DNA of 64,000 bases from Eurosta solidaginis (GCF_040869045.1 NC_090320.1:255502978-255566977), one strand, 5' to 3'. Numbered from the stretch's first letter, positions 33,855-44,637 are shown. The notes: generated from the letters alone by a model not told the origin. Program-made: numbers and translations.

Positions 33855-35392
33855 TAGCAGTAGCCAATACAATTGAAGCCATTTTGCTCCCCTATTTAAA
33901 AGCAAATATGCAACTAGCCTGTCATTAGCACGGCTTCAGAAAACTTCATAGCGCAACCACCGCGCTAAATGCCATTAGCACCCAGATAAATTGCGCTTTA
34001 AATCAAAACCCCCACCATAGAACAGTACTCGTTGCGCTAGACCTATCAAAAGCTTTTGATGCGGTCAATCACGGAACGTTACTGCAAGACCTGGAAGGGT
34101 TTAACCTTCCCCCATGTCTTAAAAGGTAGACCGCATGGGTGGTAGACAGGCATCGGTGCAACTTAGAAACGCAACATCAAAACCAAGAAGAATTAAACAA
34201 GGGGTGCCACAGGGTGATGTCCTATCGCCACTTTTGTTTAACTTCTACATATCAAAGCTACCTTTGCCACCAGAAGGAGTTACTATCGTTTCCTACGCCG
34301 ATGACTGCACAATAATGTCCACAGGGCTAGGACCACATCTCTATGAGCTTTGCAACCGAATAAATGGCTACCTCCCTGATCTCTCCAGTTTCTTCGCCTC
34401 GCCAAACCTGGCATTATCACCGACTACATCATACGCGACCCTATTTATAACATGGATATCCCAAATGTCGACCACTTTGAACATCCACGTCGATGGCACT
34501 ACGCTACCGACTGTCTTACACCCCAAAATCTTGGGTGTAACGTTTCATCAGGATCTACATTTTGGTGAGCATGCAGCCGCAATTGTATCGAAAATCCAGA
34601 GCCGTAATAAAATCCTCAAATCTTTTGCTGGCAGTACTTGGGGAAAAGACAAAGAATGCTCATTATCACTTACAAAGCAATTGGTCCCCGATATGTTCGC
34701 CCCGCCTAAAAACTAATCACTGGAAGAAGCTACAGGCCTGCCAAAATACTGCTATCAGAACCGCCACGGGTTGTCTTCTTATGTACCCAGAACACCATCT
34801 ACTCACCATCAGGGAGCGAAATGAGATGCTAACCAAACAGTTCCTGTTGAATACCCAGAAACCGGAACATCCCAACAGACATCTGATTGATGGCCCAATA
34901 CGCCCAGGGTTTAAGGAGTCATCTCTGTAAGCATTATGAGGGAATACGGACCTGATTACATAGCCGTATGAAGCCAAAAAACATAAGCAGGTCCTCAGTG
35001 AACTCCACAAACAGGCGTCGGATCTTTATGCCAAAAGTTGCCCGGTGAATCCAGTACTCAAAGAACAATGCCCAAAACTTGCAGAAGACGAACGCACGCT
35101 CCCCAGGGAAACGCGAGTCACTCTAGCGTAAGTTCGATTTGGATACTTTAACAGGTTAAACTCTTACCGATCCAGAATCAACCCCGACAAACAAAACATA
35201 TGTCCGCTTGTAACATGTCCACACATGACACCAACCATCTCTTCAATTGTATTGTGGAACCAACGCCTCTAACACCCCTCTCATTATGGTCAACCCCTGT
35301 TGAAACAGCAAGTGTCCGTGGACTCCCGCTAGAGGATATTGATGACAATTTGTGATCGGTCGCACCTACAACAACAACAACAACAGAGCTTT
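33855..35392 (+). mobile_element. Jockey-like LINE, 5'-truncated, (CAA)n tail
   Basis: Reverse transcriptase and the ORF2 C-terminus are followed by a 3' untranslated region and (CAA)n at 35369-35392. The 5' boundary is not sharp. Relatives are at 16964-17815 and 28388-29902. If the host exons at 35575-36514 continue to the left, this copy sits in an intron. Confidence 0.82.
33919..34930 (+). pseudogene. Reverse transcriptase of the Jockey-like LINE, frameshifted
   Basis: The first part (33919-34128) encodes HGFRKLHSATTALNAIS..VLVALDLSKAFDAVNHGTLL, holding the first catalytic Asp, and ends in a stop. A frame change leads to 34135-34716 with IKQGVPQGDVLSPLLFNFYIS and the catalytic YADD near 34297. 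Another shift near 34700 leads to the C-terminal LTKQFLLNTQKPEHPNRHLI segment ending at 34930. No RNase H is present, as in the Jockey clade. At least two frameshifts make it non-functional. Confidence 0.85.
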
Positions 35393-35574
35393 TTTGTGAT
35401 CATAGAGTTTTAGTTCTAAGCAGGAATTGGAATTGTTTTATCCAATTTCGCCTCGCAAATCCCAGCAATTTTTACAAGATTTTCTGCTGCACCCTGTATA
35501 TTTCAGTGGAAGCCTACTCACATATTTTTTTCTAATACTTAATTTTAAATCGCTCCTTTCACCGTCTTACTCAC

Positions 35575-35803
35575 CTTTGTTCTTGATTCACGAAACGGTG
35601 ACTATTTGCTGCTAATTGTTGTTGTTGTTGCTGTTGATTATTCCTAGATGCTTTTATAGGCACAGCAGACTTGTTATTGCCTATGGTTTCGTAAATGTGT
35701 GTGTAGGAGTCGTCGAAATTGCTATTCGCATTGTTGTTGGCAGTTCTTGCGTTGCTACTGCTGTTATGTTCCTTTGGAGAATTTTCGGTTGAACGGAAAT
35801 TGT
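35575..35803 (-). CDS. Host gene exon C (internal), Asn/Gln-rich
   Basis: Bounded on the minus strand by acceptor TTAAAATAG and donor AAAG|GTGAGT. Phase matches exon B: one base carried over, 75 codons plus two bases left. It encodes DNFRSTENSPKEHNSS..., a run of Asn, NFDDSYTHIYETIGNNKSAV and a (CAA)-coded Gln run, ending in NSHRFVNQEQ. The low-complexity, Tyr-containing sequence looks like a cytoplasmic tail or disordered regulatory region. The gene is not recognised. The next exon lies to the left beyond the LINEs and was not found. Confidence 0.68.
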
Positions 35804-35870
35804 CTATTTTAAGGGAAACAAATTTTTATTTTCGAGTTGAAAGAAATAATCATTAAAATTTAAATCAAAC

Positions 35871-36172
35871 CTGGAACATTAGCGCCTACCACAGCACCAC
35901 CTCTTGCATGTAGCGCACGTGTGCCCACTGCTATCGGTTGCACTTGCATTTGTTGCTGTTGTTGTGATCTACGCTGCTGTTGTAATTGTTGCTGCTGATG
36001 TTGTTGTTGTTGAGCAGTTAGACCATAATTGCTTATTCTACGATACGTTGAACCCATATTGATTTGTTGTTGTTGTAGGTGCGCATAAGCACCCATGCCA
36101 CTATGATAGGTGGGCGGTTTGTGTATGCGCATGTAGGGCGGATTCATGTCCATGCGATCCATTGCGGGGAAC
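35871..36172 (-). CDS. Host gene exon B (internal), polyglutamine-rich
   Basis: Minus-strand acceptor TTCTGTAG|GTTCCCC and donor GTTCCAG|GTTTGA bound 302 bases. With one base completing the codon begun in exon A, the frame is open throughout. The start reads FPAMDRMDMNPPYMRIHKPPTY, and a (CAG/CAA)-encoded Gln-rich block follows in the middle. The end reads GTRALHARGGAVVGANVPG. Phases on both sides agree with the neighbouring exons, which is strong evidence for a real gene. Short Tyr motifs (YMRI, YAHL) suggest, by inference only, SH2-type docking sites. Confidence 0.7.
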
Positions 36173-36273
36173 CTACAGAATATATGAGAATGCACATAGC
36201 CAATATATTTTAGAAGGCGTGCAAATCAGAGTTTAGAATTGAACGTTTATGCAAATTTGCAAATATAAATTAC

Positions 36274-36514
36274 CGTGAATTTACGCTTTGACGTGTAAAG
36301 CGACCGCTTATGCCTGTGCAGCTGTCATTGTTTGGTGTATTGCCAGCACCGCTGTTACCCTTGGATGCCGTTCTGTCAGCACCCCCACTACCGCCACCAA
36401 TACTACCACCACCACTGCTGCTTGTATAGGTGCTATCGGAGCTTCTACCATCCATGGAGGAGTCCGAGCAGGATTTCGCAACGAGTCGTCGATTCATATA
36501 ATTGCCATAATCGG
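36274..36514 (-). CDS. Host gene exon A (internal), Ser/Gly-rich
   Basis: On the minus strand a pyrimidine- and C-rich tract ending CCCCCGCAG gives the acceptor, and AATTCACG|GTAATT gives the donor. The exon has 79 full codons with split codons at both ends, compatible with exon B. The protein reads DYGNYMNRRLVAKSCSDSSMDGRSSDSTYTSSS, then a Gly/Ser run, and ends FTRQSVNS. Earlier exons would lie to the right, possibly beyond the Penelope palindrome. Gene identity is unknown; a transmembrane receptor tail is one possibility. Confidence 0.65.
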
Positions 36515-36979
36515 CTGCGGGGGTGTTCGTGGTGAAACATGTGCAAAAAAAAATTTTTTTTATTTGCGTATCTTTCTTGGCATACAACAATACAATAACA
36601 AAAATAAATACCTTAACAAGACAGGAAAATAATAAACGATTGCACAGTTATGAATGGCGGCTGACATTCAATAGTGTCAGGTATGTTTATGTGTATATTT
36701 GTGTGCATAATATTTTTATGCGTGCGTTGTTAGGTCAACGTCATAATAACAAAGCAAAAACAACAAATTTCAGGAATGTGAAATGGAACGAAAACATGAG
36801 GCTTACAAAGGCAAGTGTAACTAAAGGTTTCTGGTTGGTAATGAAAACCAAAATATTTATAAACTACTGAGGGAAATGTAAACATAGTAAAGGCTGCTTC
36901 AATTGGTATTGATCGGCATTGTAAAGCTATTTAACTTTAAGAAATTAAATAATTGATGATTTAGCGACCTTTATATTCT
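36515..36979 (-). other. Probable intron sequence, no other feature seen
   Basis: AT-rich sequence right of exon A. The plus-strand frame 36523-36870 is not supported by any motif. Confidence 0.4.
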
Positions 36980-37048
36980 AATATATGTTTTTTGCTGGCT
37001 CAAGGTCCAAATTAAAACACAAACGTTTCGTCTTTTTTGTCAATATAT

Positions 37049-37077
37049 TTCGGTTACACTTCGGTAACCATCCTCAG
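37049..37077 (-). ncRNA. Mirror copy of the hammerhead-like core (left copy)
   Basis: The complement of the right-copy motif is present at the same distance from the left outer end, with the same CUGANGA, hairpin and CGAAA order. Confidence 0.4.
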
Positions 37078-37187
37078 GACACTATTAACAATATAAAAAC
37101 ATCACAATATAAAACAATGTACAATATAAAAAATTTTTGTAAACAAAAAATCACATACATGATAAATATCCGATCCGTCTAATGTGT

Positions 37188-39500
37188 CTACTGTTGTCGC
37201 TTGCTCTCTAACAAATGCCTGTACAAATGTGCGCTGTGGTCTATGTCCGTTTTATAATTCATTCGTATGTTTGTAGGTACGTTGATTATATGAAGCATTT
37301 CCAATGTAAAACGTTTCCCGTAGTGTTGTTCTTGTTCAAGTATAGTTGCTCTGTCAAAGTTAGGAGAATGCCCGGTGCTTTTACAGTGGGACATAAGGGC
37401 TGTTTTATGAAAGTTTGTGTTGTGGGACTGTTTGTAGTCAGACTTGTGTTGTGAGAGTCTGGTTTTTAACTTTCCTTTTGTTGTACCCACATATATGCTA
37501 TTACATGGCTCATCTGTTTTACCGTTACATGGAATTTTGTAAACAACGTTACTTTTTTCGGGTGTTGGAATTCTCTGTTTAGTTCTATTAAATATATTCT
37601 TTAAAGTATTAATTGGTTTATGAGCTATTCTCACTTTTCCTTTATTATAACAATCAGATCTCGCTACACGTTCTGACAATTCAGGTACATATGTTAATGA
37701 TTTGAATATTTTCGCTGTTTCTGAGTTATTTTGATGGGTTTTTGTTGAAGATCGCCTTAATAGAGAATTTATAACCGATTTCGGAAAATCATTGTCTTTT
37801 AGTAATGATCTTATTTCTGTTTTTATCTCTTTGTGGTATATTTCGTCAGATGTTTGTAGCATTCGATGTATACAGGCCCTTGCTGTATTCATTATCATCG
37901 TTTTGGGGTGCTTTGAATTGAAGCTGATGATTCGTCCAGATGCGGTTGGCTTTTGATACCACTTTAATTTTAATTGATTTTGTCTTCTAATGATTATTGA
38001 ATCCAGATAAGCTAATTTTCCGTTTTCTTCTAGCTCTATCGTGAACTTTATATGCTTGTCAAACGAATTTAGTGCGCTCAGTGTGTCTTGTACTTCATTT
38101 TCGTTAACTATGGCAAATAAGTCGTCAACATATTTTGTCAGTAGTCTTGGGGGACGTCGTAATCCTGTTATCGTTTTTTCTAAGAGTTCCTCCATTATGA
38201 TATCCGCAATCACTGGGGATGTTGGTGATCCCATTGATAGTTCTTTTAGCTGCGTGTATACCACATCGTTAAATTTAAAATACCTATTTTCCTGAATACA
38301 AAATGTTACAATTTCCATAAATATTTGTTTTATGTATTTTGGTGTCTTCCTTTATCGTTGACCATTTATTTCGAATTACATCTAATGCCAGCTGTATTGG
38401 TATGCTGGGAAAAAGTGAAACCACATCAAAGGAGACAAGTTTTTCGTCGTCACAAATTAGCGTGCTATTAATCCGTTCTTTAAATTCCATTGTATTTTTA
38501 ACACTATAGACTGACTTTGAAGTTACATTTTTCAATATGTCGACGATGTATTTGCATAAGCTGTAAGATGGCGATCCGACAACTGAGCAAATTGGTCTGA
38601 GTGGTGTTCCTGTTTTGTGTATTTTTGGCAGACCGTAAATTCTCGGAGCAAGAGCCGTGGTTGTCGTGAGTCTACTTCTTTCTGTTTTTGAGATTAGTTC
38701 TAATTTAAAAAGTTTGTCTACTAAGCAATTGTTTCTGTTCTGTAATCTGGATGTCGGGTCCTGTCTTTGAATTCTGTACGTAGTAAGGTCATTTAGTATA
38801 TCTCCCATTTTTTGGTTATATTCATCTAATTCCATCGCTACAGTTTTGTTGCCTTTGTCCGATGTAAGTATTCGTATGTTCGGATTTTCCTTCAGAAATT
38901 TTCGTGTTTGCTTCACTGTATCTATTATTGCACAGTCTAATGCGCTTTTCTTTCTTGTTGTTGTGTGGTTCTTTATTAACAACGAAAATTTGGTACGTGA
39001 TTCCTCTTGCTCTTCTTTGTTCTCAAGCGTCTGTATTAAATCTTCTCCATCCGCGATGTATTGGAAGAGGGGGAATTTGTTGTTTTCTACTGGTAAAGCG
39101 AACTTTGGACCCTTAGTCATCAGAGCTTTTATGTCTGGTGGGAACTCGACTTTGGTTTTGTTTACAAACCACTCTTCATTTTTGTTGTTGTCAGTAAACA
39201 TATTGCTTCGTTCGTTTCTCAATTTTTTGTATTTTTTTTCCTGCCGCTTCTTAAGTGTTGTTGTTAAGCTGTTTGCTAAATTTTCTTCGTTTTTCAAAAA
39301 TTCTGTAAAGTCTTCGTTGCTGAGTTGTTCTTTCAGGTGTTTTTTTGTTTCTTCTTTATGTTGTTGTTGTCTTTTTAATATGTTGTGTTTATGTTTAATA
39401 ATTAGGCTAAGTATTTTAGTGTGGTAGTAATGTGTGTATCTGTCTAAGGTTTTGTATATATCTGAATGTATGTCAGAGTCAAATACAAATAAGTGCTTAC
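37188..39500 (-). pseudogene. Penelope-like RT/GIY-YIG protein, left copy, frameshifted
   Basis: Coding runs leftwards. Residues before about 38330 (genomic) belong to the N-terminal and first RT part: DKGNKTVAMELDEYN, GLPKIHKTGTPLRPI, and VSFDVVSLFPSIP with its catalytic Asp. A frame change near 38300-38330 follows. The frame 37188-38318 then carries LSMGSPTSPVIADI, the catalytic YVDD (38121-38132), HPKTMIMN and a C-terminal GIY-YIG endonuclease (VVYKIPCN...IYVGTTKGKLKTRLSQH). It ends at the stop 37188-37190. Reverse transcriptase plus GIY-YIG is diagnostic for Penelope-like elements. The endonuclease is open here, but the frameshift disconnects the RT. Confidence 0.92.
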
Positions 39501-39536
39501 ATCTGGTGGAATTTTTTTTTTTTTTTTTTTTTTTTT
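39501..39536. repeat. Central spacer of the Penelope palindrome with 25-T run
   Basis: ATCTGGTGGAA (39501-39511) is followed by 25 T (39512-39536) between the two arms. The 11 non-T bases have no counterpart in the right arm. The left copy is therefore slightly longer at its 5' side. Confidence 0.9.
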
Positions 39537-41848
39537 GTAAGCAATTATTTGTATTTGACTCTGACATACATTCAGATATATACAAAACCTTAGACAGATA
39601 CACACATTACTACCACACTAAAATACTTAGCCTAATTATTAAACATAAACACAATATATTAAAAAGACAACAACAACATAAAGAAGAAACAAAAAAACAC
39701 CTGAAAGAACAACTCAGCAACGAAGACTTTACAGATTTTTTGAAAAACGAAGAAAATTTAGCAAACAGCTTAACAACAACACTTAAGAAGCGGCAGGAAG
39801 AAAAATACAAAAAATTGAGAAACGAACGAAGCAATATGTTTACTGACAACAACAAAAATGAAGAGTGGTTTGTAAACAAAACCAAAGTCGAGTTCCCACC
39901 AGACATAAAAGCTCTGATGACTAAGGGTCCAAAGTTCGCTTTACCAGTAGAAAACAACAAATTCCCCCTCTTCCAATACATCGCGGATGGAGAAGATTTA
40001 ATACAGACGCTTGAGAACAAAGAAGAGCAAGAGGAATCACGTACCAAATTTTCGTTGTTAATAAAGAACCACACAACAACAAGAAAGAAAAGCGCATTAG
40101 ACTGTGCAATAATAGATACAGTGAAGCAAACACGAAAATTTTCGAAGGAAAATCCGAACATACGAATACTTACATCGGACAAAGGCAACAAAACTGTAGC
40201 GATGGAATTAGATGAATATAACCAAAAAATGGGAGATATACTAAATGACCTTACTACGTACAGAATTCAAAGACAGGACCCGACATCCAGATTACAGAAC
40301 AGAAACAATTGCTTAGTAGACAAACTTTTTAAATTAGAACTAATCTCAAAAACAGAAAGAAGTAGACTCACGACAACCACGGCTCTTGCTCCGAGAATTT
40401 ACGGTCTGCCAAAAATACACAAAACAGGAACACCACTCAGACCAATTTGCTCGGCTGTCGGATCGCCATTTTACAGCTTATGCAAATACATCGTCGACAT
40501 ATTGAAAAATGTAACTTCAAAGTCAGTCTATAGTGTTAAAAATACAATGGAATTTAAAGAACGGATTAATAACACGCTAATTTGTGACGACGAAAAACTT
40601 GTCTCCTTTGATGTGGTTTCACTTTTTCCCAGCATACCAATACAGCTGGCATTAGATGTAATTCGAAATAAATGGTCAACGATAAAGGAACACACCAAAA
40701 TACCAAAACAAATATTTATGGAAATTGTAACATTTTGTATTCAGGAAAATAGGTATTTTAAATTTAACGATGTGGTATACACGCAGCTAAAAGAACTACC
40801 AATGGGATCACCAACATCCCCAGTGATTGCGGATATCATAATGGAGGAACTCTTAGAAAAAACGATAACAGGATTACGACGTCCCCCAAGACTACTGACA
40901 AAATATGTTGACGACTTATTTGCCATAGTTAACGAAAATGAAGTACAAGACACACTGAGCGCACTAAATTCGTTTGACAAGCATATAAAGTTCACGATAG
41001 ATTTAGAAGAAAACGGAAAATTTGCTTATCTGGATTCAATAATCATTAGAAGACAAAATCAATTAAAATTAAAGTGGTATCAAAAGCCAACCGCATCTGG
41101 ACGAATCATCAGCTTCAATTCAAAGCACCCCAAAACGATGATAATGAATACAGCAAGGGCCTGTATACATCGAATGCTACAAATATCTGACGAAATATAC
41201 CACAAAGAGATAAAAACAGAAATAAGATCATTACTAAAAGACAATGATTTTCCGAAATCGGTTATAAATTCTCTATTAAGGCGATCTTCAACAAAAACCC
41301 ATCAAAATAACTCAGAAACAGCGAAAATATTCAAATCATTAACATATGTACCTGAATTGTCAGAACGTGTAGCGAGATCTGATTGTTATAATAAAGGAAA
41401 AGTGAGAATAGCTCATAAACCAATTAATACTTTAAAGAATATATTTAATAGAACTAAACAGAGAATTCCAACACCCGAAAAAAGTAACGTTGTTTACAAA
41501 ATTCCATGTAACGGTAAAACAGATGAGCCATGTAATAGCATATATGTGGGTACAACAAAAGGAAAGTTAAAAACCAAACTGTCACAACACAGGTCTGACT
41601 AAAAATAGTCCCACAACACAAACTTTCATAAAACAGCCCTTATGTCCCACTGTAAAAGCACCGGGCATTCTCCTAACTTTGACAGAGCAACTATACTTGA
41701 ACAAGAACAACACTACGGGAAACGTTTTACATTGGAAATGCTTCATATAATCAACGTACCTACAAGCATACGAATGAATTATAAAACGGACATAGACCAC
41801 AGCGCACATTTGTACAGGCATTTGTTAGAGAGCAAGCGACAACAGTAG
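39537..41848 (+). pseudogene. Penelope-like RT/GIY-YIG protein, right copy, two nonsense changes
   Basis: The frame is open from the central spacer to a TAA at 41600-41602, then a TAG two codons later, then open again to the natural stop at 41846-41848. RT is complete in one frame: GLPKIHKTGTPLRPI, SFDVVSLFPSIP, LPMGSPTSPVIAD and YVDD at 40904-40915. The stops fall inside the GIY-YIG endonuclease, just after IYVGTTKGKLKTKLSQH. The left copy has Tyr and Gln codons there. Leftward extension of the open frame across the spacer into the opposite arm (to 39434) is an antisense artefact. The true N-terminus may have been lost at the head-to-head junction. Confidence 0.92.
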
Positions 41849-41954
41849 ACACATTAGACGGATCGGATATTTATCATGTATGTGATTTTTTGTTTACAAA
41901 AATTTTTTATATTGTACATTGTTTTATATTGTGATGTTTTTATATTGTTAATAG

Positions 41955-41990
41955 TGTCCTGAGGATGGTTACCGAAGTGTAACCGAAATA
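41955..41990 (+). ncRNA. Hammerhead-ribozyme-like core in the Penelope 3' end (right copy)
   Basis: CTGAGGA at 41959-41965 fits the conserved CUGANGA. A perfect six-base hairpin GGTTAC/GTAACC follows, then CGAAA at 41984-41988. Penelope-like elements are known to carry hammerhead motifs in their terminal regions. One unpaired T follows CTGAGGA, and stem III and the cleavage site were not convincingly identified, so activity is doubtful. Confidence 0.4.
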
Positions 41991-42142
41991 TATTGACAAA
42001 AAAGACGAAACGTTTGTGTTTTAATTTGGACCTTGAGCCAGCAAAAAACATATATTGAAATTTCTAAATGCTAAAAAAAATTTAAAAAATCACGAACCAA
42101 ATGAATTTCGTGACTGAAAATCATTCATGCCCAGCGAGTCCT

Positions 42143-43285
42143 TAGGTTAGGTTAGGTTGCGAGGGCTGAGCTGGGCACTATGGTACCAGCTCACTACTTA
42201 GGCCACGGCTACCAATGGGCCCATTGTAATACCCTATACGGTCTCAAAGAGGCCCCTACCCTGCCTAAAGCGGGTTAAACAACTTCGTGGAATTTATATA
42301 TTTTGCTTAGCCTTGACTTCATAGCTAGAGACCTCAGCAAGGTCATGTAGAAAAGGTTTACCAAGGATGGCCAACCTACGCCTACTAAGCGGTGGACAAT
42401 GACAGAGAAGGTTCTGGACACTCTCCTCCTCTTATGTGCATCTGCAGCTGCGACAATAGTCGAAGGTCGTTACCCCCATTCTAGCACCATGCGTGCCTAT
42501 TAAACAATGCCCTGTTAGAACCCTTAGCAGGGACGACAGAATTGATTTGTTTAAAATCAGAAGCGCTCTTGTGCGCCCATTGTCATATGAGGGCCAGGTT
42601 AGCTTGGATGTCTCACACGATGATATGGCTGGCCATAGTCCATTTACAATTCTTATAGTGCTTGTTTTCACACGAAGCCTGAAAGTGGTCATGGGTATAC
42701 CTACCGAATCATTTCCCGGAAGTAGATGGTCCGTGGTGCCTCTTGTGGCCAGCTCGTCTGCTCTGCAGCTGCCTTCAATATCCCTGTGCCCAGGTATACA
42801 TATACGGCTGATACTGAAGTGCTGAGCCATCTCGTTAAGAGATCTGCGGCATTCAGTGGCAGACTTTGCGTTGTCGACGAATGAGTCCAGGGCCTTTAAT
42901 GCGGCCTGGCTGTCTGAGAAAATAAATATCCGTTTACCATCCTTAGGCATAGACCCGAAATGATTCACAGCCCTGTGAATTGCCAGCATTTTCGCTTGGT
43001 AAATACTACAGTGATCTGGTAGGCGAAAAGAGACCTCTAGACCCAGATCCGGTGAAAAGAGGCCTGCTCCCACCTTCCCGTCAAGCTTAGAACCATCCGT
43101 GAATATGTTGATGGCACCCGGTACCGTATGTTGTCTGGTATTCCAGTCTTGTTGCGATGGTATATATATACTATAGTTTTTAACGAAGACGTTCCTTGAC
43201 ATGCAGTAGTCAGTACGTACCGGTATTGGGACTGGGGCGTTCGTGCCCATGGAGGCAGCCGTGAGATATGGAGGCAGCAAGAATG
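42143..43285 (-). mobile_element. I-type LINE, 5'-truncated, CCTAA-like tail
   Basis: On the minus strand the element ends in AACCTAACCTAACCTAA (42143-42160). It contains RNase H and, out of frame beyond it, a zinc-binding segment (42360-42470). Reverse transcriptase is missing. No reliable target duplication was found. Confidence 0.8.
42432..43280 (-). pseudogene. RNase H domain of I-type LINE ORF2
   Basis: About 280 codons are open on the minus strand. The RNase H fold is clear: INIFTDGSKLDGKVGAGLF with the first Asp, YQAKMLAIHRAV with the Glu, IFIFSDSQAALKAL with the second Asp, and ICIPGHRDIEGSCRADELA with the His and last Asp. The enzyme would remove RNA from the RNA/DNA hybrid during retrotransposition. 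The frame breaks just after CRSCRCT, in the zinc-binding region, so the ORF2 fragment is incomplete at both ends. Confidence 0.83.
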
Positions 43286-43464
43286 GACGGTAAAAAGTCG
43301 AGGGGCTCGTCCAGTAAAAATGTTGTGGTAGAATACTTTGATTTTGTATAGAAAGTAAATGACGTCAAATCTATGCTAATGACAAATAAAGGTTTTTGGA
43401 GAAAGGCCAGATGTTATCCACGCATATATATTGGGATTTATTCAACTGAAGTTAAAGTCCTTTA

Positions 43465-43817
43465 AATATAAATAAATAAATGTAAGGCGCGATAACCGCC
43501 GAAGAGATTTTAGGCCGGGTTTCTCTTACAGTTTGCGTGGTGCTCCTTTTCATTTTTCCTACAAATTGGCAAGAAAGAACCTACTTGTTTTATGCCAACT
43601 CCGAACGGCATCTGCACAACCGATGAGCTTTCACTGAGAGCTATTCATGGCAGAAATTCACTCGGAGTGCTTGCCAAACACTGACGAGAGGCGACACCGC
43701 TCAGAAACATTTTTCTCTTATTGAAAAAACTTGTTTAATGTTGCTTTGCCCGTGCGTGAACTCGGGATCGTCGGTGTGGTAGACGGAGCACGCTACCGTC
43801 ACTTCACCGCGGCCGAC
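43465..43817 (-). mobile_element. tRNA-derived SINE with 11-bp target duplication
   Basis: AAAGTCCTTTA stands at 43454-43464 and 43818-43828. The minus-strand head has the A-box-like GGTAGCGTGCTCCG region, and the B-box is degenerate (GAGTTCACGCACGGGC). The body matches the SINEs at 57733 and 62945, and the tail is an AAATAAATAAATGT-type sequence. Confidence 0.88.
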
Positions 43818-43829
43818 AAAGTCCTTTAG

Positions 43830-44636
43830 AGAAACTTAAAAACAAGAGAGATCTGGAGGCAACATAAACAGAGATAGAACTATGAATGCTATTGAACACT
43901 GAATTTCTCATCCAATGCAAGCTTTTTGTAAAAGTCTCTAGAAACTAGAGCTTTAGATATTATCAGGCTAAACATATGCATATTAGTCATTAAATTGTTA
44001 CTTGAAAAAAAAGGTATTTTTCAATGAAATTTTTCAAAAGATCTAGAAAATCTCTGACAAAAATGTTTATGGTGGGAAAAAAGTTGCACCACAATACTCA
44101 TCAAGAATTCGTATGTTTTGGGACGCGTTTTGAGAATGCTCGTGAAGTTAAAAATGCCACTATTTACTTACTTCTTTGGAACTTCATAATATCTTGCTAG
44201 GGTTCAAAATTCCCAGAAGTTTAGGCTCTGCAGGTTTTGACTTCAGCACATCATAGTATTCACGCTGTCGAAAAAATATTTACTGCCGCGAAAATTTATG
44301 TCCAACTAGTACTAGTTACTAGTTTGAATGATGAGCTTAAATTTTTTCTGAATTTTAAATAAATTCGATCAGTTTCAGAAAAATATATTGCTTGTAACGT
44401 TAAGGTTTGCGCAAATAGAAATTTATCTTCAGGTCTTATCAAATCAAATAAATTTATTTTGACCAATCATTACGAAGCGAATCGAATCCATATCAGTTTT
44501 TCTCTTTGCTACTTCAGAGTAACAGAAGCAACGAAAAATATGCTCTGCTACTGCTCCGGTTTTGAATATGTGCAGAGCATAGAACAGAGCTGTAGCATAA
44601 AAAGGTACATCGTGTTATAGAGCGGAAAAAAGCATA
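43830..44636. other. No feature recognised (about 0.8 kb)
   Basis: AT-rich, without recognisable motifs. Confidence 0.45.
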
Positions 44637-44637
44637 C

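Larger units (their letters stand above)
36980..42056. mobile_element. Head-to-head inverted pair of Penelope-like elements (5.1-kb palindrome)
   Basis: The left arm (36980-39500) and right arm (39537-42056) are near-identical inverted copies of about 2520 bp, with few substitutions and small indels. The 36-bp spacer consists of ATCTGGTGGAA plus 25 T. Coding strands diverge from the centre. The symmetry stops exactly at AATATATGTTTTTTGCTGG on both sides, and the flanks beyond are unrelated. The boundary is therefore the element end. No clear target duplication was found. Confidence 0.93.

Noticed and set aside
36288..36632. Plus-strand ORF across the host exon
   Set aside because: Antisense of the Ser/Gly-rich exon A. 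Minus strand has consistent splice sites and phases.
38846..39427. 193-codon plus-strand frame, and its twin at 39610-40191 (minus)
   Set aside because: Exact antisense shadows of the Penelope coding sequence in the two arms.
39434..39536. N-terminal extension of the right Penelope ORF to 39434
   Set aside because: Bases left of 39537 are the antisense strand of the opposite arm plus the T-run (translated as Phe repeats). The open frame there is a product of the palindrome.
36980..42056. Palindrome as a chimeric long-read (missing adapter) artefact
   Set aside because: Symmetry ends exactly at element boundaries and flanks differ, and each arm has private changes. An artefact would also mirror the flanks. 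Raw-read confirmation is still desirable.
42100..43310. Target duplication of the I-type LINE (GCGAGTCC versus GGCTCGTCC)
   Set aside because: The two flanks match imperfectly and not at the element edges.
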